Of a stretch of DNA of 64,000 bases, positions 1-29,439 are shown in pieces. Where the stretch lies: assembly GCA_009760855.2 (NCBI GenBank), contig WPIO01000117.1:904501-968500 (forward strand). The letters run 5' to 3'. Position numbers and translations under genes: made by a program. How positions within the stretch are numbered: the stretch's first letter is position 1; every line of letters begins with the position of its first letter. Below the pieces are notes generated by a model, which had not been told where the DNA came from, did no database searches, and worked only from the letters and a program-made list of their open reading frames with translations. Source of the DNA: Cristatella mucedo. Lineage: Eukaryota; Bryozoa; Phylactolaemata; Cristatellidae.

Positions 1-139
1 CTTTCTCAGAGCTACATAAGAAGCGTTGTCTTGTCTTGCAATTGTCTCGGCTACCAGCTTTCTTAGATGCCGCCCGAGTGCTTCTCGCTTCGCACGTTTC
101 AATTACAATGTCGCACGCTTTCGATTGATCTAATTGCAG

Positions 140-298
140 GCATTGGAATTGCCTGGAGTATAGCTGCCATTAAGCATGCCATTAGCGGAACCACGTTCGT
201 CGTCAAGGCCGGCTCTCTCGCATTCGCCGTGACCCTATTCTGCGTCTTCGCTTTCTTCTGCATCGCGGTCTTGCTCATTAGGAGGATGCCTTTTGTCG
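140..298 (+). CDS. Na+/Ca2+ exchanger (SLC8/NCX family), penultimate coding exon
   Basis: This exon encodes 53 residues in the C-terminal membrane domain of a plasma-membrane Na+/Ca2+ exchanger, which exports Ca2+ in exchange for Na+. Visible in the translation are GIGIAWSIAAI, then a short polar loop, then a hydrophobic helix (SLAFAVTLFCVFAFF) followed by a basic LLIRRMPFVG turn. This matches the region just after the second alpha repeat in animal NCX proteins as I remember them. The acceptor is taattgcag|GC at 139/140 and the donor is GTCG|GTGAGT at 298/299, giving phase 1 at both ends. The ATG at 67 lies in intron and is not the start; upstream exons are outside the window. The next exon, at 2467, joins in frame and completes the protein. 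Confidence 0.9.
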
Positions 299-2466
299 GT
301 GAGTCAGCCGACTGAAGGCGCGGCCGTGATAGGCGCTTCGCTTACAATGCCTCGCCTCGACAGCACTGGCATCGTACGTGAGCTCGTCGCAACCAAATAG
401 TTGTACTGCTGCTCTCTCTATCAAATGAAGCGCCGCGCCTTCGCAGCGGCGCCTGCTGCTTCTAGCCTGAGGAGGCTCGCTTGGCTTCCGACACCGCCAC
501 CGCCCGGCGATAGCCACGAGCCTCTATCATCAGGGCGGATCTTGACCTTCCGACGATATTTAAATTGACGTCACCGGTCCTCGTCGTTCTCGTTAATCCC
601 GCTCTTAAGTATCCAAGAGTTGCTGCGAGACCTGCAAGAGACAAGAGCGGACGAGCGAAAGTGCTTCTTTCGCCCCGGCGTCGCTCCAGTCAGTGCTACA
701 GCCAGCGTGCAGGAACATGTAACAGGTAGCTACTGACCACTAGTATGTCAGGCGGTAGCGAATGGCTTCATGTAGTATCGTGAGGCTCATAATTACACTC
801 CTCAAGTCGGGCTTAAGACTCACGGCGAGTTCCCGCGATGGCGAAATCTTCGCCATCATCTCGCTGCATCATCGCGCTGCAGTACTTTTTAATTCCTGCC
901 ATGCGTCGTGCTTTCAACCAAAATCTCTACCCGCCTAGTCTAGCCACTTACGGCTTGCCTTTCGGGGGTGCAGATTTATAATAATAATAATAATAATAAT
1001 ACACTTGACATAGCACCCTTGGAGAACTGAATCTCTATCTAGGTGCTTTACTTTTGCTGCAAAGGAAACATCATTGAATGGTTAGTGGTAGCATTGTCAA
1101 TAAACAACAAGAATAATATGGTCAGGGGTGACATGCACAGGGTCGGAATGTAAATGCGGTCAGTGGCAGCATGCAGTGTCAGCATGCACAAGCACATAAA
1201 GAACGAATCACAGGAACCCGCTAAAATCGGTGATTAATAGGTGCGTTTTTAGTTTATTTTTAAATGCGGTCAAGTCAGGAGATTTCGTGACGCAAGTCTG
1301 TAGTGAGTTCCAGGCTTTGGGAGAATACGAAGTAGATGCACGGTCTCCAAAGGATTTTGTTTTGTACGAGGTATAGGTAGACAATTAGATTCCGAAAAGC
1401 GAGTGATACTGTGCTTAGCCTGGTAATCTTAGCTTCGGCGCCATTAGACTACCACATGCCCACTATCATGAGTTATTGGTGCTTCATATATTGCATCATT
1501 AATGTGCGATTCGCTGTGTGGCTCGCTTCCAGTGGAAAGAAATTTAATGTCACGGTCAGACCTTGGTCTGGAACACAGCCAGTCCTTGCCGCGCTATGGC
1601 TGTACCTGTCCACTGGTCTTTCATTTCCTTGACTAAGCAGTCGACGCTAAGAGTGTTTGCGGTACTCCAAAACTTATTGGCTATAAGAAGCTCTTGTGCT
1701 AGTGTTGCAATTGTTGTCCCTCTGGGTCATCTATAATGACCGTTAATGCTATTTCGGAACTGCCAAATAGAGCGTTACTGTGGCCGTACCGAGTTCGTCT
1801 AATGGCCCTGCGTAGGCAGATGTGTACGTGTCGCACATAAAGACATTTGTTCAAGTAGTAAATAATGACGTTCGATTCGTCACTGTGATTGTGGTGTATT
1901 TTCTATCTCGAGGGCACATCGAAAGACCACACGTCTAGTCAAACGGCAACCGAAGTATCTGCCCTCTTGCATATATTTGCTCGGAATCAAATAGTAAGAA
2001 GAGAAAATAGTAGTCGTCTCTCTCTTTTCTGGGCTGCTGTCAGCAAAATGCTGTAACCCTGCAGTTAGTAGGCTTCGAAGCGACAGCTAAAAAATCTAAC
2101 GATCTAATCTAACGAAATCTAACACTGAATCTTCTCCTCTCGACGGCTGTTGATCCTGACACTTTCTCCTCACCAGCTGTCATTTGCCACTACTTACTGC
2201 TTGACTGTTTTCTCCCAATCCGGCTAGTTTGTGAACCTGTGCTGTCTTCTTTTATTTCAATGATGCCGTTTCTCTAGGTAGTGCATTTAGAGCGCCCCCC
2301 CCCCGCCGGTGCTTGGCCGCACGATCAGACAATAATTTTCAGCCGTGCAGCCATTTAGCCTTGTGACTCTGCGCAACTGCAGACATGAGTTGCATGCACT
2401 CTTCACAGCAATGCGTTCGAAGAACGACGGATGGCTTCGGTTAATAGCTTTCCGGTCTACTTTTAG
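299..2466 (+). other. Last intron of the NCX gene
   Basis: This 2.17-kb intron is bounded by GTGAGT and ttttag. It contains a 5'-truncated LINE 3' end at 976-1427. No other gene was recognised inside it. Confidence 0.85.
976..1427 (-). mobile_element. LINE family 1 (CR1/L2-type), 5'-truncated 3' end
   Basis: An (AAT)n tract at the left edge is followed by the family-1 terminal block (cacttgacatagcaccc, then a variant of ctctttctaggcgcttta). It extends through sequence equivalent to the last ~100 codons of the reverse transcriptase ORF, which is broken here. The (AAT)n marks the element's 3' end, so the element points to the minus strand. It lies in the last NCX intron. Confidence 0.8.
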
Positions 2467-2588
2467 GTGGCGAACTGGGCGGTCCTCGGAAATACAAAAT
2501 CGCCACGACAGCGTTCATGCTACTTTTGTGGGTCCTCTACATTCTGCTGAGCGCACTCGAGAGCTACTGCTACATCCCGGGATTCTGA
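2467..2588 (+). CDS. Na+/Ca2+ exchanger (SLC8/NCX family), last coding exon
   Basis: The acceptor tacttttag|GT is followed by a phase-1 reading frame that completes a Gly codon with the previous exon. It reads GELGGPRKYKIATTA, then one hydrophobic helix (FMLLLWVLYILLSALE), then SYCYIPGF and TGA. The GELGGP motif after the basic turn and the LExYCxxxGF terminus are the hallmark end of NCX proteins, so this is the last transmembrane helix and a short C-terminal tail. The exon is too short and offset to appear as a long ORF. The gene ends here and faces the minus-strand ankyrin gene tail to tail. No clear AATAAA signal was picked out downstream. Confidence 0.92.
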
Positions 2589-5500
2589 GCTCTGACTCAC
2601 CGAGTCTCTGGCTGATGCTCCGGCGAGTGCCCGGATGGAGTCGCCGATCACCCCCCCCCCCTCACCACGACCCGACGCAGCGACCGATCCAGCACCCGAG
2701 GCCTAGCAGTGATGGAGCGGCACTGCACTGTCACTGCCGATGACTAGGACGTGCCCAGAAGACACTCGCGCGCCAGATACCTTCCGCGGCGAGTTTGCGT
2801 AGCTTCGACCCTCTCTCTGGCTGCTGCAGTGCTGGGAGCGGGTCACGATCACCGACCAGTGACCTATTGAACCGCCCGGGCCTAAAGAGGGCTTTCCTTG
2901 CCAGGTAGATGATAAAGTCACGTGACCATCGTTCAGCTGACTTTGGCATCTCCTGAGGCTGTCGTCTGGGGCTGTCGTCGGTCATCTCTCGCCGGGCATC
3001 GTGGTATAACCTGGTGATGATATTTATCCGTTATCGGATCAGCCTGGAAAGAGAAGTCCCGTTCGACAATTGAAGAGCCCCCTCCCACCAAGAAGCAGGC
3101 GCGACCGATCGCTGGTTTTAGGGCGTCTGCATTACCTTGCCAGTCACTAATGGTATTCGCGACTGTGCAGAGAGCTCGTTTGGCCTGCTATTGACGGACA
3201 GTTCTGGCCAGCGCTGGCTCTCAGCTTGCGAGCCAGCCCCATGCCTGCGTGAGTCTCGTGCCCTATCTTTCGCTAGTACCACAGCGGTTGCAGTGTTCGT
3301 AGTTAAAGTGCCGTTTGTCCTTGGCACTTCGTTCGGTATGAATGTCTTGTGAATAATAATAATATACGCTGATATACTGAATACATTTCCTAGTCGACTT
3401 TTAGGTGCATGGCTATTAATTTATTTTCTTAGAAGTTGGCAGTATATGTTGCAGATAACGAACTGATACTTACTTCCCAGCATATGCGCATTGCCGAGAA
3501 GTAATTTAGTTCTTTTATAACACTGAAAAAAGTATCGTCAGTATTAATAGCCTGAGCGATGGCTCTTGTAGCATATCTAAATTTCAAAGCATCGTCACGT
3601 GCCGAACCTAAGGCGTGCAACCGCAGTTCGATCTATCCTGTATAATCAAGTTTTACCTCATTCGTTATTCTTTCGAGCCGATAGCTACTGAATACCTTGC
3701 CACGTGCGAGTTCCTACTTTGATGATGTATCAAGAAGCAACGCTTGAAGCGACCGCCTTCGACTCCGGGTCCCCGGCTTTCTGGAGATTGGGGTAGAGCT
3801 ATCAAAATGCCAATAGGTTCCGTAGCTCATGTATCAGACCTCATTCGTTTCTAGCTGCGCTTCGCTGTTCGACCTCGAATTTGATTATGTCTGCTGCGCC
3901 TCCACACTCTCCATGTCATCAGTAAGCAGGCAGTCTTAGTGCTATGTTGCAATGGTTTTAGACCCTCAGATAGGTCGTCTTGCATGCATGCTGTCATAGG
4001 ATGTGACACAAAGCTCGAAGGCGTAAGTAATCTGTTTCTTATATTTAGCTAAGCGACCAATGCTGCATCTGCTCGGCATTGATAAGCTAAGATGTCGCCT
4101 AGATGCGATGCTTTTTCGATTCAAAAGAATTTGTAGCCCGACCTTAAAAAGCCTGTAGATGCGTGTTCTCACTCCTCAAGTTTGTGCCGGCCAATCGCAC
4201 ACACGGTCGACCGTATCTAAACTCGATCCGCTTGGCACTCGAAATCAACTATGGTCGAAGCTAGGGTAGCATTCGGTGTGCCATTGAGCGCCTCGGTGGA
4301 CTCGGACAGAGCACGGTCGCAAAGGATCCCTAAAAACCACATGAACATTACTCCTCATTACTCGGGTAGCACCGCAGTACCTGCCTGTGAGCTGACCGCA
4401 CCAGCAGCGTTCACTGCTATCAGCTCACGATCGCTCGACGGTGCACGTACCGAGGTGCTCGAGGAGTGAACCGACTGTAATGTAATGCAATGTAATGTAA
4501 TGTAATGTATCTCCGTCAGTAACTCCACAAAGTCATAAAGACCATGTGGGTATTACGCAGGAGAGTTTTGTATAGCGCACTCACAGCCTAAGCTGCTTTC
4601 GGTACGCATTCGGTAGCCAGACTGCTGTCTGGTAAGCGTTTACCGCACGAAGCCGCTCTTAGGTGGCCAGTCTCGTAGCGTAGAGGCAAACCTCGGGGAG
4701 GTTTGGCAATGACTTGCGCTTATTAAAATTGATTCGTTCTGTCACACACACACACACACACACACACACGTGTCGTGCCTGCGGTCTCGTTTCGCTAACC
4801 CTGCGGCTAGCTAGGCGCGGCTTTTTGAGTGGGCTGCCGTCTCGTCCCAATCGTCTCTGCGGACTTCTCACTGAGTTTGCTGAGAATTACGCAGGTAAAT
4901 AATGCATCCATGGATTTCTCGGACAATCCGACCCATATTGCTTACCCATACATTTGTGCAGCTACGGGCGCAAATTGTTTTCACAGCTCTTTTGTCACTA
5001 GGTAATAGCTTTCAATGGACATGTCAGCTGCTACGAATCTGCTAGCTCCTGTCCACTGTCAGCTAGACGTAGAACACCTAGTGACACATCATGATCTGAC
5101 GCAGCTACTGATGACGCATCGGTAATCGAGTCTTCAGCGACGAGTAATCTCGCCGTCAGTTGATTAGTCAGTTACCTATCCTGAGTTGACGCATGCTGTA
5201 GGATAAGGACTCTCAATGGAGCTCCGTGTCGAGCGACTGGTAAAACACTCTCGGCTACCAGCGAGTAAGCGAACCTGGGAGCTAAGCGCTCCGAGTCCGT
5301 CGATGGGACCTCGGTTTCCGGAACGGACACGTTATTCAAACTTATTCGTAACATGCATGGGCGTAGCCAGAAGTTATTTAGGAGGCTAAACCTTCCCTTC
5401 TTAGGAAAGGGCCTTGACAGTTTCCCCGGACCACACCTTTCTGGGGCTTGATGCTCGGCCCAAGGGATGCGGGGCGTGAGGCCCGGCAGGCCGCCTTGCG

Positions 5501-5681
5501 ACCTAGCTGACGTGCTTCCATTTTGAAATACTCGTCTGCTTTAAGACTTAGTTTCTCTCGCTCCATCCCTTTAATGCTGCATCTACGCTGGAGAACGTTG
5601 GACTCGAGATGATCAAGAACTTCAGGCTACGTCGGGAGCTTTAACTAGAAAGGAGCCGAGACTGGTGGCTGACGGGAAGGA
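2589..5681. other. Intergenic, no recognised gene
   Basis: This stretch lies between the NCX stop codon and the first LINE fragment. It includes the presumed NCX 3' UTR, a (CA)n run at 4743-4769 and a LINE family 2 tail at 4478-4680. Short ORFs on both strands have no recognisable domain. A further 3' exon of ANK-C could lie here or up to 8015, but none was found. Confidence 0.5.
4478..4680 (-). mobile_element. LINE family 2 (L2-like) 3' tail
   Basis: Repeated tgtaatgtaatg at the left is followed by tatctccgtcagtaactcc and cgcactcacagcctaag. The same block recurs at 19.8, 48.4, 57.3 and 60.97 kb. It is the untranslated 3' end of a second LINE lineage whose tail is a short ATTAC-type repeat. 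Confidence 0.7.
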
Positions 5682-5787
5682 TAATAATGATACTACTACT
5701 AATAAAACACTTGACAAAGCTCCCTCAGATCTCACTCAATCTATTTCTAGGCGCTTTATATTTGCTGCAAAGGAAACACGATTAAAA
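5682..5787 (-). mobile_element. LINE family 1 3' end, short fragment
   Basis: A degenerate (AAT)n/(ACT)n start is followed by acacttgacaaagc and the conserved ctaggcgctttatatttg block. Only the last ~100 bp of the element are present. Confidence 0.7.
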
Positions 5788-7513
5788 ATCCGAGTCTTGG
5801 GGGCCGGGGCCGAGGAATTAGCCTGGCTGTCTGCTTCTTGGCGGTAGATCGGAGACTTCTGTGGCAGCCGACCGATAAGGAACAGACCCAAAAAAGCATA
5901 ATGAATGCAACGTGCTTTTAGACCGACGGTGGCTAAACTTTCGACCACTTGAATATAAGTGAATATAGGAAGTAGCGGATATGTGTCTATAAATACCTTC
6001 TGCCCAATATCCATATGCCACCAAACAAGAAAATGTAAGACCTACACGCTTCCGAGATACGTCTAGTTCCTTAGCGAGCTAGAGCGAATGTATCAGCCAC
6101 AGCCCGACAACGAGGCTAGCCATGACCCCGAGCTGTACCCAGTGTACCTGCGGCTGGTTCGATGCTAGTTCGCACTCGTGACAGTTTATCGGGTGTCTCG
6201 AGTGTGAACGTTCGCCTGCGGAGACGCAGCTTGTGCGCGTCGGGATAGCATCTCTGGCCTCTGCCACTTCTGCTGCTTTGACTTTTTTCAAATTTTTTAA
6301 TTCATGCTGAAAACAAAATTGAGCTTAGTCTGCATCAAAAACGCCAAGTTAGGCCAACTGCGCACCGCAGGTTGTTTAGCAAGTTGTCTTACCGCTAGAC
6401 GCGGTATCTCTAGCGGCTAGTCTGTCGGTGTCTCAAAGTGTTCATCGCAGCTGCCACCACGCTTAATACCGTGACAGCGGCTGCATTTCCCCCCCCCCGT
6501 CTATCTCATCATCTGCACGGCAGGTGATGTTGCGCAGCTCAAGACTGATGCAATGGTGTCTGTGAAATGCGAGCCGCCTTGAAGTCCAGCTTAGAGTAGT
6601 GGAACCTTTTCTGAATAGGTGCGCGTTTATTGGCGCAGATAACTTCCTGCCGAGCTGCCCGTTTGGTGAGACCGAATGCTTAATGAGACAGAACGTTCTC
6701 GAAAGCCATGACGGCAGAGTTGCCTGCCTGCATTTCCTGTAAGAATGGCGGGACAACGAGTATACACGAGTATCTTTTGAGCAATCACGCAGTCCGTCGT
6801 CGCGTTAGACGAATGCGAGCAGAGTCTCGCACGAGACTCTGCGCGCGCTCAGATAAGCGCTCCAGGAAGCTAGCGCTCTCTGCTGATGTCGGGAAGCAGG
6901 CGATGAATTCCGTCACGCCTCTCGCACAGGTTTCTCTTCCGCAGCAGCGCCGTCCGTGCTACAAGGAGAGAAGCCCGGCCGCCTCAGCCGCCGCCGCCGC
7001 CGTAAGCTCGGGCCAATCAGTGCTTTGCCAAAGCTCACGTGACTTTGACGCATGCTCACGCGCTGGCGCGCAGCTTTTCGCAGCTGTCCGGGTTCCGCAG
7101 GCGCCGTTTGAGCGATTCCCTTCGAAACGTTTCCTAAGCGACGAGATAGCCCCACGCGGCACAGTGCCTGGCGACTCGTTCATGGACCGCGACGCGACGC
7201 GACGCGAGGAGCGCGACGCCCGAGTCCTTCGCGGGCTTTTCTCAGCCCCTTCCTCCCGCCCGCCCGCCCGCCCGCCCGCCAATAGCTGGTGAGAGGTTCG
7301 GCGCTGCCGCGGCAGCTGGCGAGCGAAGCGACCGCGAGTGAAATGCGGAGAAAGGCGATCCTGCGGCCCGTTGCGCTGAAGTCCCGGCGCCGCCGCCGCC
7401 CCCACGAAAACGGATGGCTTCGATCCAAAGTGTCGCACCAACCGAGCCGGATCGCGAGCAACGTTTGCTAATCTGAATAAACGACGATTTGCTGGCGAAA
7501 TTACGAGAAAACC
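5788..7513. other. Intergenic, no recognised gene
   Basis: GC content rises from about 6.7 kb. A pure C run lies at about 6488-6497. ORFs around 6.7-7.5 kb are low-complexity Ala/Arg/Ser-rich frames open on both strands and are not accepted as genes. Confidence 0.4.
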
Positions 7514-7621
7514 ATAATAATAATGATAATAATAATAAGGCACTTGATAAAGCGCCCTCAGAGAACTCAATCTCTTTCTAGGCGCTTTACATTTGCTTCA
7601 AAGTGAAATGCAATTGAAACC
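7514..7621 (-). mobile_element. LINE family 1 3' end, short fragment
   Basis: (AAT)n is followed by gcacttgataaagcgccc and ctttctaggcgctttaca, nearly identical to the family-1 terminal block seen at 29.4, 60.0 and 61.9 kb. Only ~105 bp are present. Confidence 0.8.
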
Positions 7622-8015
7622 ATAGCAACCGTCCGCGCGAACTGGCGCTCTGCACCGCCTTGAGTTTTCGAAAACTCTCATTTTTATAGAGCACAACGTA
7701 AATCCGGCGAGCGTTATCAGCTGCTAAAGCTTTTTTCGACTGCTCCGTCCATTTCGGTAGCGTGAAATGGACGGACGGAGAAAGCGCGTCGCACGCGAAA
7801 TGCACTCGCACGCGCTCAATCGCGTCGCTGCGATCGCCGCCGCGCCCGCTATCTCTCCTCCCGCGTGGCAAGAGTGCAGCCCATTTTCCGTTCTCTCTCC
7901 GGGAGTGGGCTCGACTGAGCGTGGCGCGCTCGTCTGGCCCGCGCCGTCAGGCGTCGCGCTACCTATATCAGGCCTCTCGCTGCAGCCGCTCGCGCGCGAC
8001 AGAGGCGAACCTTAC

Positions 8016-25185
<17,170 letters not shown>

Positions 25186-26267
25186 GTTGCGGCGGCGGCG
25201 GCGGCGGCGGCGAGCGGACGCGTCAGCGGGCGCACGCTCTCTCAGCGAGTCTCCGCTCCGTGCGCGGCGGCGGCGACGCTAGCGCCGTCAGTGTCCTCGG
25301 CAACTCTCGACACTCTTTCTCCGCTCGGCAACCTTATCGAGAGAGAGAGAGAGAGGCCACACGCGCGCATTGGCAGACGGACGTGGCGGCGCGCCAGACG
25401 CGGCGGGCGCTCGCAGACCGCTCAGCCGTCGAGGCGCTCGCTTGCCACGTCTCGACGACGGCGGCTGACCGGCGGAGCGACCTCGTAGCGCCGCCGCGCA
25501 ATTTCTCTGCGGCCTCTCCACAATCGCCAGCGGTGGAGAGGCCGCCGGCGGCGGTGCAGCCGACGCTGGCATAACCGTCGGCCGCGCCGCCGCCTTCCTC
25601 GACAGGCGAGCCCGGCGTGACGACTCGCAGCGTGCGCGCTCGCCCGACCAATTGGCAACGAACTTTCGAGGCGTTCGGAAGCGCGCGCGCACTCGAAAGG
25701 GGCGCCCGCGGAGTCGCGAGCGGAGCGAAATCGCCGCGCACCCGCCCAGAGCCCAATGGGCGGGGCCGAGGCGCCGCGTCGACGCACGCGCCCGTCGAAT
25801 GCGGCGCCGCAACGGCGCGCCTCGAGCCGAGCGAAGCGAGAGCGACAGGCCTCGCTCGTCGCCGACGTGGTTTTCTCGCGCGGCGGCGGCGGCCGCCGCG
25901 GCAAAGCGGGCGCTCTCTGGCCGATGGGCCGTGGGCATCGCCAAACCGGTGGCGGGGCTCGGCGCGGCTCGACAGCAGCCTGCGACTGCTCTAACCAGCG
26001 CGCAGGCGTGCTCGCTCGCCCACCGGCCCACTAGTGACTAGCCGTCTTGGGGTGAACCAAGCGAACGAAAGAACGAACGACTTCGTCGGGCGCGGGAGCG
26101 GGCAGACAGTTGGGAGCGAGCCTCGTGCGGAAAAGAGTCTCAGAGCGCCGTCTGGTTTGCCGATCGACGCTCCGTCGATTGAGCCACGCCGAGGAGTTCG
26201 ATCGGTTCGGCACGTCAGAGCGACCTCCGTATTGTTTTTGTATGTATATATATATATATATGTATGT

Positions 26268-26323
<56 letters not shown>

Positions 26324-27310
26324 ATTTAAGCAATCGGGATAGCGCTCAGCAGATGGCTCAGCCGCGGGCTTGCCGTAGTGACCACGGAATGGTCTAGCCG
26401 GGCACGGGCGTGACGCCGCCAGAGAGATGCGCCAAGCCGCCCGCGCGGCGCGGCCTCATACCTCGGCCGATTACCCAGTCGCCAGGCAATCGCTAATAGC
26501 GCCCGAGCGCCCGCAGCTCTGCGCGCGCACAGCCCCCAGCTCCGCTGCGCCGACGACGAGCGCCTTTCTTCGCCGACGAGGAGCGCGCGACCGCATTTTA
26601 GCGCGCGTACGCGAAGGCGTCTGACAGCCCCAAAGTACGCGCCTTCGTATGCGGCGACTCTGTCGAGGTCGGCGGAAGCCCGAGTAGCGCGAGGCGTCGA
26701 CGAGCAGGCGCGAGGCGCGCGACGGCGGCTGCCGCAACGAACGCTTCAAAGAGCCGCCGCCGCCGCCGCCGCCGGCGGCGGCGGCGGCGCTGCGGTGGGT
26801 GCGCCGTTGCGCGTCCTTCGCTCTTTCATTGAGGCGCACTTGTCTCCCGCTGAAAACGCCGTCGATTCTCGGCGCGGTGACGACGCCGTGACGCCGCGGC
26901 GGCCTGCGAGCGCGAAATCGTCGCCGCTCCATCCTCGAAGCGGCAGCGGCGCGCAAGCGCTCGTGACGGGCCGCCGACGCCGCCATCGCGACTCACCTTC
27001 GGCGACGGCACTCGACGGGAGCTTCGCGAGACGCTAGGCCATCGTCGTCGATGTCCCTCCTTTTGCGCGCTTAGTCGCCGCCTTGAGCGCTCTCTGGCGT
27101 CCGCTGCCAGCCGCGCTATGCAATCCGCGGCGCGGGATCCGATCGCGACCGCGCTGCTGCTGCAGCCGTCTCGACGGCAGCCGACAGTCGTCGCGAGCGC
27201 GCTCGCGCGCGCCGAGCCTCGGTAATCCGCTTCCGGGCTGCGCTTTGCAATCTTCTCGCGGGATAACGGCGCGGCGGCGGAGCCGTCGCTTTCACGCGCT
27301 GTGACCGGTA
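25186..27310 (-). promoter_or_regulatory. GC-rich region upstream of ANK-C, possible promoter/CpG island
   Basis: Very GC- and CpG-rich sequence begins around exon 1 and extends upstream of the ANK-C start, dropping sharply after 27.31 kb. It is interrupted by a (TA)n run at 26245-26325. No TATA box or defined site was identified; the promoter call is inferred from position and composition only. Long ORFs here are composition artefacts. Confidence 0.35.
26245..26325. repeat. (TA)n microsatellite
   Basis: TA repeats with tgta interruptions. Confidence 0.95.
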
Positions 27311-27496
27311 GTGCGTGAAATATCGGTTTCTCTTTAGCATTGGAAATCGATTCCATATTCTAACCGCGCGGACAATGTGTGTTACAGTTGGTACAAAGGG
27401 ACCACCTAACTTAACCGAGACGAAAGGAAAGCGGCGCGCAGCTGCGACGCCAACGATCGGCCCGAAAAAAATAAATTGATTTTATTCGCTCAAGCA

Positions 27497-27497
27497 A

Positions 27498-27531
<34 letters not shown>

Positions 27532-27552
27532 ACGCGCGCGCGCGCACGCACA
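27497..27552. repeat. (CA)n(CG)n microsatellite
   Basis: CA units grading into CACG and CGCG. Confidence 0.9.
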
Positions 27553-27559
27553 GCCAGCG

Positions 27560-27876
27560 TTCGGAAGCACTTCGAGCTCGGTATAGGCGTCGCTCTCTAT
27601 ATCTGCTCTATCTCTACGGGGACTGATTAATACGTTCTTTAATTCCCCGGTGCGATGGAAACCCTTCACGTAGCTGAATGTTGTACCAACTGTAAACGCC
27701 TTATCATCATTTAGTTTTATGGGCAGACAAAAGTCTCGAATGTCTGCAAGGCAGACATTCGCTTTATCTATGCCCGAAGCTTTTACATTAAAAGTAATGA
27801 AGCTTCATTGACAAGCCTGCTACTACCGACACAGAAATGACAGAGCCATGAGCTGGAGTCTGTAAGCACGATAGCA

Positions 27877-27919
<43 letters not shown>

Positions 27920-28235
27920 AATATATTAATTATCGGAAACAAAGATTTCTAACTAGTATATATACATTAGCCGGCGGTGCCCTGTCCTGCCGGGGTTGAA
28001 CGTGTTACCCCAGACCTCCCGGTTCAGGAATACGGACCTCATGGCTTCCGAACCGGTAATGGCGTCGGAGATGCAGTGGCGTCGGAGATGCAGTGGCGCC
28101 TCAAAGCCGTCCTCTCCGAGCGTGGGACGCCGAGTTCGACGTAGCAAGCTTCATTTTCTGGCCACCAGCTGCCGAGAGCACCGACCACGAAGCGCCTCAC
28201 CACTGCCGACCGGTAGCCAGCGGTCAGGAAAGACC
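27560..28235. other. Intergenic, no recognised gene
   Basis: Contains a (TA)n run at 27880-27915 and a small tandem duplication ggcgtcggagatgcagt at 28061-28098. A tRNA-like B-box segment at 27985-28050 was considered but is too weak to call. Confidence 0.4.
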
Positions 28236-28237
28236 GG

Positions 28238-28500
28238 GCTATTGCGTTTAGGACTGCATTTAGTGGGTCCCTGTGATTCGTTCTTCATGTGCTTATGCGT
28301 GCTGACACTGTGCATGCTGCCACTAACCACATTTGCATGCTGACCCTGTACATGTCACCCCTAACCATATTATTCATCTTGTTTATCAAGCATGATATTC
28401 CTCACCATTCAATCGCGTTTCCCTTTGCAGCAAATGTAAAGCACCTTGAAAGAGATTGAGTTCTCGGAGGGCGTTTTATCAAGTGCATTATTATTAGTAT
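28238..28500 (+). mobile_element. LINE family 1 3' end
   Basis: Opposite orientation to most family-1 copies. It starts in the end of the ORF (gcatttagtgggtccctg) and ends with aagtgcattattatta at the right. Confidence 0.85.
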
Positions 28501-28511
28501 GTTATTATTAC

Positions 28512-28900
28512 CTATACCTCGTACAAACCTCAAATCCTTTGAGACCGTTCCTTTAGTTCATAAGCTCCCAAAGCCTGAAACTCACTTCCAACTGGCGGAA
28601 AGACATTCTCTGACTTGTCGACATTTTAAAAGAAGCTAAAACGCACATATTTATCACAGCATTTAGTGGATCCATGTAACTCCATTTGTTTATGCTTATG
28701 GGTGCTTGCACTGTGAAGGCCGCCACTAATTGTATTTGCATAATGACCAAGTGCAAGTAACGCCTAACCATGTTATGCTTGTTGTAAATTGGCCGAGCTA
28801 CCACTAACTATTTGATCCGGCTGCCATTACAGCTTACGTAAAGTGCATAGAAGAGATTAAATTCATTGAGGGCGCTACACAAATGCATTATTATTATTAC
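28512..28900 (+). mobile_element. LINE family 1 3' end, diverged copy
   Basis: A second plus-orientation copy directly follows the previous one. It begins cctcgtacaaacctcaaat and ends gcattattattattac. It is more diverged than the others. Confidence 0.75.
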
Positions 28901-29439
28901 TTTTTGTGGTCTGAGTATATGCAAGCCGGTACCGCTCCTTTCGTAAACAGCTTTCAGGAGCATCATCGGCGGTGCAAAGCTGTGGTCCGCCTGTGGTGTG
29001 GCTGGGACAGGCCGGTAACCCTGAACAGATGGCGGATTCACCATCGGGGTCGGCCACAGCAGAGCTGTGGGCGAGGAGGGGGGACTCGAGTGGGAGAGAG
29101 GGGCGAGTGAAGTCGTGCTCCCTCTGCTCTGTGAGTAGTAGAATAAATTGTTGCTGTTGGTTCTGTGCGGGCGGACTTCGTGCAAGGCGTTTTTCGGGCA
29201 AGGCGCGTCGAAGCACAATGTTATTAAGATCCTGCACAAATGTACGATAATTTCATGGCGTCTACGTCACGCAATTATGACCTCCACTCTGCCAGCGGCT
29301 CGTTTTACTTTGATGCGTCCGCCCACGAGCCAAAGGTTAAGGGTCTCGTAGGTCTCGGCCGCTTACCGAAGTTTCTCGAATCGCTGGCTCGTCATTTCTA
29401 CTTCACGCATTCGCGAATGCGTTAAAGCGCTCGCCACCT
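28901..29439. other. Intergenic, no recognised gene
   Basis: Short overlapping ORFs on both strands without recognisable domains. Confidence 0.4.

Noticed and set aside
5378-5566. Minus-strand ORF considered as the missing last exon of ANK-C
   Set aside because: No acceptor gives the required phase-1 entry without an immediate stop, and there is no similarity to the A or B tails.
27985-28060. Possible minus-strand tRNA or SINE head (gttcaacccc)
   Set aside because: No convincing A box and no similarity to the two SINE families defined here.
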